DNA from: Sphingobium amiense
GTDB lineage: Bacteria > Pseudomonadota > Alphaproteobacteria > Sphingomonadales > Sphingomonadaceae
Direction of reading: 5' to 3'
DNA length: 64,000 nt
NCBI RefSeq assembly: GCF_003967075.1
Contig: NZ_AP018664.1
Span: forward strand, 434,001 to 498,000
Shown here: positions 60,492 to 64,000 of the stretch, one piece after another
Layout: each line of letters starts with the position of its first letter
How positions within the stretch are numbered: position 1 is the first letter of the stretch
Position numbers and translations under genes: made by a program
Notes under the pieces: generated by a model
What the model saw: the letters and a program-made list of their open reading frames with translations, nothing else
Told to the model about the DNA's origin: nothing
Databases searched by the model: none

Positions 60492-60517
60492 GGGCCGGTC
60501 GAAAGGCCGGCCCGCTT
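60492..60517 (+). terminator. Terminator of the uronate operon
   Basis: A perfect 7-bp GC stem, GGGCCGG (60492-60498) with CCGGCCC (60507-60513), and an 8-base loop, followed by GCTTTTCC. It lies 40 bases after the uxuB stop and 40 before the esterase start. The T tract is short, so readthrough is possible. Confidence 0.6.
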
Positions 60518-60556
60518 TTCCTTGGAGCCACAAAAGAAACCGCAGGAGAGCCGTTC

Positions 60557-61789
60557 ATGATGACCCGTCTGGCCTGGCTGGCGCTGCCGCTGGCGATGCT
60601 GTCTCCCACGATTGCGCAGGCGAAGAGCTGCCAGCCCGCATGGATTGCCGCCTGGGCCTCTGCCCAATATAAGCCGGTGGGCGACGCGGTGCTGCCGCCC
60701 GGCACGCTCGCCGACCGGACGCTGCGGCAGATCGTCCGGCCATCCGTTTCCGGCGATCGCCTCCGCGTGCACTTCTCCAACCTTGCGGGCGCGCAGCCGC
60801 TGACGATTGCGGGGGCGAGCATCGCGCGTGCGCCGAACCCGGCGTCCGCCCGCGTCGATCCCGCCAGCATCATCCCGTTGCGCTTCGACGGGAAGGCAGA
60901 TGTCATCATCCCGCCCGGCGCGGACTATCTTTCCGATCCTGTCGCCATGCCGACGCACGCGCTGGAGAATATCGCGGTGTCGATCCGCTACCGGGGCGAA
61001 CCCGAACAGACCTCGCATCCCGGATCGCGCGCGACATCGTGGCACCTGCCGGGCGATCATCTGGCGGACGCGGCCATGACCGGAGCGGAAAGTTTCGACC
61101 ACTGGTTCCACCTGTCGGGCCTTGAAGTGGAGCGCTGCGCTCCTGCCCGCGTCGTCGTCGCGCTGGGCGATTCGATCACGGACGGGCGCGGTGCGACCAC
61201 CAACGGCAACGACCGCTGGACCGACCGGCTGGCCGAGCGGCTTCAGGCCGACCCGAAGCGCCGCACCGTCGCCATCGTCAATCAGGGGATCGGCGGCAAT
61301 CGCCTGCTCAATGACGGTCTTGGTCCCAGCGCCCTCGCGCGCCTGGACCGCGACGTGCTGGCGCAGCCGGGGGTGACGCACATCATCCTGCTGGAAGGGA
61401 TCAACGACCTCGGCACCCTGACCCGCGAAGCGCCGGTCAGCAGGGACGCGCATGAGGCGCATGTCGCCCGCATCGTCGGCGCCTATCGCCAGATCGTTGC
61501 ACGTGCCCACGCCAAGGGCATCAAGGTCATCGGCGCGACCGTCATGCCCTTCGTCGGCAATGATTATTACCATGCCAACGCACAGAATGAGGCGGACCGG
61601 CAGGCGGTCAATGCGTGGATAAGGCAGCCCGGAAATTTCGATGCGGTGGTCGATTTCGACGCGGTGACGCGCGATCCGGCGCGCCCCGACCGCCTGCGCC
61701 CGGCCTATGACGTGGGCGACGCGCTGCATCCGTCGCCTGCGGGATACAAGGCGATGGGCGACGCGATCCCGCTCAGCCTTTTCGACTGA
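60557..61789 (+). CDS. Exported SGNH/GDSL-family hydrolase
   Basis: A 410-residue secreted hydrolase. The signal peptide MMTRLAWLALPLAMLSPTI is followed by QAKSCQPAW, then a beta-rich N-terminal domain of about 150 residues, then the SGNH core: block I ALGDSITDGRG (Ser), block II NQGIGGNRLL (Gly), block III EGINDLG (Asn) and block V DALHPSPAGYKAMGDA (Asp and His). Such esterases often deacetylate plant polysaccharides. Its place after the uronate operon suggests an acetyl-xylan or pectin esterase, which is inference. The longer frame from 59957 is overlap with uxuB. Confidence 0.88.
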   Translation: MMTRLAWLALPLAMLSPTIAQAKSCQPAWIAAWASAQYKPVGDAVLPPGTLADRTLRQIVRPSVSGDRLRVHFSNLAGAQPLTIAGASIARAPNPASARVDPASIIPLRFDGKADVIIPPGADYLSDPVAMPTHALENIAVSIRYRGEPEQTSHPGSRATSWHLPGDHLADAAMTGAESFDHWFHLSGLEVERCAPARVVVALGDSITDGRGATTNGNDRWTDRLAERLQADPKRRTVAIVNQGIGGNRLLNDGLGPSALARLDRDVLAQPGVTHIILLEGINDLGTLTREAPVSRDAHEAHVARIVGAYRQIVARAHAKGIKVIGATVMPFVGNDYYHANAQNEADRQAVNAWIRQPGNFDAVVDFDAVTRDPARPDRLRPAYDVGDALHPSPAGYKAMGDAIPLSLFD

Positions 61790-62264
61790 CGCGGCGGCTT
61801 CCCGCCTCCATCACCGTTTCCATCGCGACGAAGGTGGATGTGCTCGCGACATGGGGGAGGGCGCTGATCTTCTCGCCCAGCACGGCGCGATAGCGGCGGA
61901 TGTCGGCGGTGCGCACTTTCAGCAGATAGTCGAAATTGCTCGCAAGCATATGGCATTCCTCGACTTCGGGGATGCGGCGCACGGCGGCGTTGAATTCATT
62001 GAGGGCCGCCTCGCGCGTGTCGGACAGCTTCACCTCGGTGAAGGCGACATGGTCCATGCCCAGCTTCGCGGGATCGACGATGGCGCGGAAGCCGCGAATG
62101 ACTCCCTTTTCCTGCAAACGCCGCAGCCGAACTTGGCAGGGCGTCTTGGACAGGCCGACCGTCGCCGCCAGATCGGTGACGGACATGCGCCCATCCTCCA
62201 CCAGCGCGGCGACAATACGCCGGTCGAACTCGTCCAGATCGACTGTATCGGGTCCATAGGTCAT
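61773..62264 (-). CDS. Lrp/AsnC-family regulator (putative PutR)
   Basis: A 163-residue transcription regulator with a winged HTH (LDEFDRRIVAALVEDGRMSV then LAATVGLSKTPCQVRLRRL) and an RAM ligand domain (VAFTEVKLSDT, VEECHMLASNFDYLLKVRT). It is divergent from putA with 95 bases between. In alphaproteobacteria such Lrp-like proteins (PutR) activate putA in response to proline, so that role is likely here. Its 3' end overlaps the convergent esterase gene by 17 bases. Confidence 0.9.
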   Translation of the reverse strand: MTYGPDTVDLDEFDRRIVAALVEDGRMSVTDLAATVGLSKTPCQVRLRRLQEKGVIRGFRAIVDPAKLGMDHVAFTEVKLSDTREAALNEFNAAVRRIPEVEECHMLASNFDYLLKVRTADIRRYRAVLGEKISALPHVASTSTFVAMETVMEAGSRRVSRKG

Positions 62265-62288
62265 ATCATTTGCCTAGCATAAGCCGAA

Positions 62289-62303
62289 TAATAAGTCATT
62301 ATG
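62289..62303. promoter_or_regulatory. AT-rich dyad in the putA/regulator intergenic region
   Basis: ATAAT (62289-62293), AAGTC, ATTAT (62299-62303), a short perfect dyad embedded in an AT-rich stretch between the two divergent starts. AT-rich dyads are typical of Lrp/AsnC sites. The function is inferred from location only. Confidence 0.4.
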
Positions 62304-62359
62304 ATCGACATATGGGCTAAAATGAGGCGGAATGAATTTTAAGGCTCCGCTATGATGGC

Positions 62360-64000
62360 ATGATGACCGATCAGCCCTTCGCCGCCTTCGCGCCCGCCAT
62401 CTCGCAGCCCACGCCCCTGCGCGCCGCGATTACCGCCGCCTATCGCCGCGATGAGGCGGAGGCGATGGCGCCGCTGATCGAGGCTGCGACCCTGCCCGAC
62501 GCGACCCGCGCGGCCGTCGCGGCCACCGCGACCCGCCTCGTCAGCGCTCTCCGAGCGAACCACAGGGGCAGCGGTGTCGAGGGACTGGTGCAGGAATATG
62601 CCCTGTCCAGTCAGGAAGGCGTCGCGCTCATGTGCCTCGCCGAAGCGCTGCTGCGCATTCCGGACAATGACACGCGCGATGCGCTGATCCGCGACAAGAT
62701 CGCGGACGGAGACTGGGGATCGCATCTGGGCGGTGGCAAGTCGCTGTTCGTCAACGCCGCGACATGGGGTCTCGTCGTCACCGGCAAGCTGGTCGGCAGC
62801 GTCGATGACCGGGGGCTGGGCGCGGCGCTGACCCGCCTCGTAGCGCGCGCGGGCGAGCCTGTGATCCGGCGCGGCGTCGACCTTGCCATGCGGATGATGG
62901 GCGAACAGTTCGTCACCGGGGAGACCATCCGCGAAGCGCTCAGGCGCGCGCGGGAGATGGAGGCCAAAGGCTTTTCCTACAGCTACGATATGCTGGGCGA
63001 GGCCGCGACCACCGCTGCCGACGCGGCCCGCTACTTCGCGGATTATGAAAGCGCGATCCACGCCATCGGCGCGGCGTCGGCGGGGCGGGGCATCTATGCC
63101 GGCCCCGGCATCTCGATCAAGCTGTCCGCGCTCCACCCCCGCTACGTCCGCGCGCAGGCGGATCGCGTGATGGGCGAACTGCTGCCTGCGGTGAAGACGC
63201 TGGCGCTGCTGGCGAAAAGCTATGACATCGGCTTCAACATCGACGCGGAGGAGGCTGACCGGCTGGAACTGTCGCTCGACCTCCTCGAAAGCCTCGCGCT
63301 GGACCCGGACCTTGCGGGCTGGAACGGCCTTGGTTTCGTGGTGCAGGGCTATGGCAAGCGCTGCCCCTTCGTCATCGACTGGATCGTCGATCTTGCCCGC
63401 CGGGCGGGTCGCCGGATCATGGTCCGTCTGGTCAAGGGCGCCTATTGGGATGCGGAGATCAAGCGCGCGCAGGTGGACGGGCTGGAGGGCTTTCCGGTCT
63501 ATACCCGCAAGCTCCACACCGACATCGCCTATGTCGCCTGCGCGCGAAAGCTGCTGGCGGCGCGCGACGCCGTATTCCCGCAGTTCGCCACGCATAATGC
63601 GCAGACGCTGGCGACCATCTATGAACTGGCAGGGTCGGGCTTCATGATCGGCGATTATGAGTTCCAGTGCCTGCACGGCATGGGCGAGCCGCTCTACGAA
63701 CAGGTCGTCGGCGCGGACAAACTGAACCGCCCCTGCCGCATCTATGCGCCGGTGGGCACGCATGAGACTTTGCTCGCCTATCTCGTCCGCCGCCTGCTGG
63801 AGAACGGCGCGAACTCCAGCTTCGTCAACCGCATCGCCGACCCCGCCGTGTCGATCGCGGAACTGGTCGCCGATCCGGTCGAGATTGTGCGGGCGATGCC
63901 GCACCCCGGCGCGCAGCATGACCAGATCGCGCTTCCCGCCGACCTCTATCCGGACCGGCGCAATTCGGCGGGCCTCGACCTCAGCAACGAACAGGTGCTG
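62360..64000 (+). CDS. putA: Bifunctional proline dehydrogenase/P5C dehydrogenase PutA, N-terminal part
   Basis: The frame starts at ATG ATG (62360/62363) and is still open at the right edge, giving 547 visible residues. They cover the PutA helical N-domain (LVQEYALSSQEGVALMCLAE, FVNAATWGLVVTGKLV) and the FAD-binding proline dehydrogenase barrel (SYDMLGEAATTAADA, ISIKLSALHPRY, NIDAEEADRLELSLDLLE, VQGYGKRCPFVIDW, MVRLVKGAYWDAEIKRAQ, FATHNAQTLATI, YEFQCLHGMGEPLYEQV). The visible part ends with ELVADPVEIV, just before the aldehyde dehydrogenase domain expected in full-length PutA. No N-terminal ribbon-helix-helix DNA-binding domain is evident, so the divergent Lrp-type gene is the likely regulator. 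Confidence 0.93.
   Translation, partial: MMTDQPFAAFAPAISQPTPLRAAITAAYRRDEAEAMAPLIEAATLPDATRAAVAATATRLVSALRANHRGSGVEGLVQEYALSSQEGVALMCLAEALLRIPDNDTRDALIRDKIADGDWGSHLGGGKSLFVNAATWGLVVTGKLVGSVDDRGLGAALTRLVARAGEPVIRRGVDLAMRMMGEQFVTGETIREALRRAREMEAKGFSYSYDMLGEAATTAADAARYFADYESAIHAIGAASAGRGIYAGPGISIKLSALHPRYVRAQADRVMGELLPAVKTLALLAKSYDIGFNIDAEEADRLELSLDLLESLALDPDLAGWNGLGFVVQGYGKRCPFVIDWIVDLARRAGRRIMVRLVKGAYWDAEIKRAQVDGLEGFPVYTRKLHTDIAYVACARKLLAARDAVFPQFATHNAQTLATIYELAGSGFMIGDYEFQCLHGMGEPLYEQVVGADKLNRPCRIYAPVGTHETLLAYLVRRLLENGANSSFVNRIADPAVSIAELVADPVEIVRAMPHPGAQHDQIALPADLYPDRRNSAGLDLSNEQVL

Noticed and set aside
59957-60556. Long N-terminal extension of the SGNH esterase frame
   Set aside because: These 200 codons overlap uxuB out of frame, run through the terminator and have no family match, whereas ATG 60557 starts a proper signal peptide.

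Overview
The window is GC-rich, densely packed bacterial chromosome. It almost certainly comes from an alphaproteobacterium of the order Sphingomonadales (Sphingobium/Sphingomonas/Novosphingobium type). The strongest taxonomic signs are a complete phyP-nepR / phyR-ecfG general stress response locus in the sphingomonad arrangement, a GroESL operon with a CIRCE operator, an XrtA-type exopolysaccharide regulatory module (sugar transferase, PrsK, PrsR, PrsT), and Caulobacter-like xylose (Weimberg) genes beside a mannonate-dehydratase uronate pathway. I see no rRNA, tRNA, CRISPR array, insertion sequence or prophage.

Layout. 1-9.7 kb holds housekeeping and small genes: the end of a peptide transporter, a 2-hydroxyacid dehydrogenase, a stress-type DUF1328 protein, a DUF885 metallopeptidase-like protein, aconitase, a GATase and a GST. 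9.8-16.3 kb has an intracellular PHB depolymerase, a phosphate-type porin behind a Pho-box-like repeat, a PepSY/response regulator/histidine kinase operon and a SIMPL protein. 16.4-26.3 kb is core genome: ABC-F ATPase, BamD, RecN, LigA, a YghU-like GST and GroES/GroEL.

26.3-42.8 kb is a signalling and surface region. It starts with a PilZ protein, a membrane GGDEF-EAL protein and an RpfF-like (DSF synthase family) crotonase. After tgt comes the general stress cascade: PhyP (pseudo-kinase, negative regulator), the anti-sigma factor NepR, the anti-anti-sigma response regulator PhyR and the ECF sigma factor EcfG. Next is an exopolysaccharide initiating sugar transferase followed by prsK-prsR-prsT. 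Three GGAAC-N17-GTT EcfG-type promoters can be read: before nepR, before ecfG, and before the distant DUF1328 gene.

42.8-61.8 kb is mostly sugar catabolism. A minus-strand operon (xylX, xylB, xylC, sugar/H+ symporter, aldose epimerase) encodes part of the oxidative xylose pathway. A second block carries a GH67 alpha-glucuronidase with a LacI regulator and, divergently, mannonate dehydratase, a hexuronate MFS transporter, uronate isomerase (UxaC) and fructuronate reductase (UxuB), followed by a secreted SGNH esterase. Together these would take 4-O-methylglucuronoxylan side chains and xylose towards 2-keto-3-deoxygluconate and 2-oxoglutarate semialdehyde. LacI-type palindromes precede both blocks. 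purB and two small genes sit between them. The window ends with an Lrp/AsnC regulator divergent from a truncated putA (proline catabolism).

The observations most worth following up are: PrsR has lost the GAFTGA loop and has an altered Walker B; PhyP has lost its ATP-binding boxes; ecfG has a long structured leader; an RpfF homologue lies in a c-di-GMP neighbourhood; and the porin has an 11-bp phased Pho-like box.
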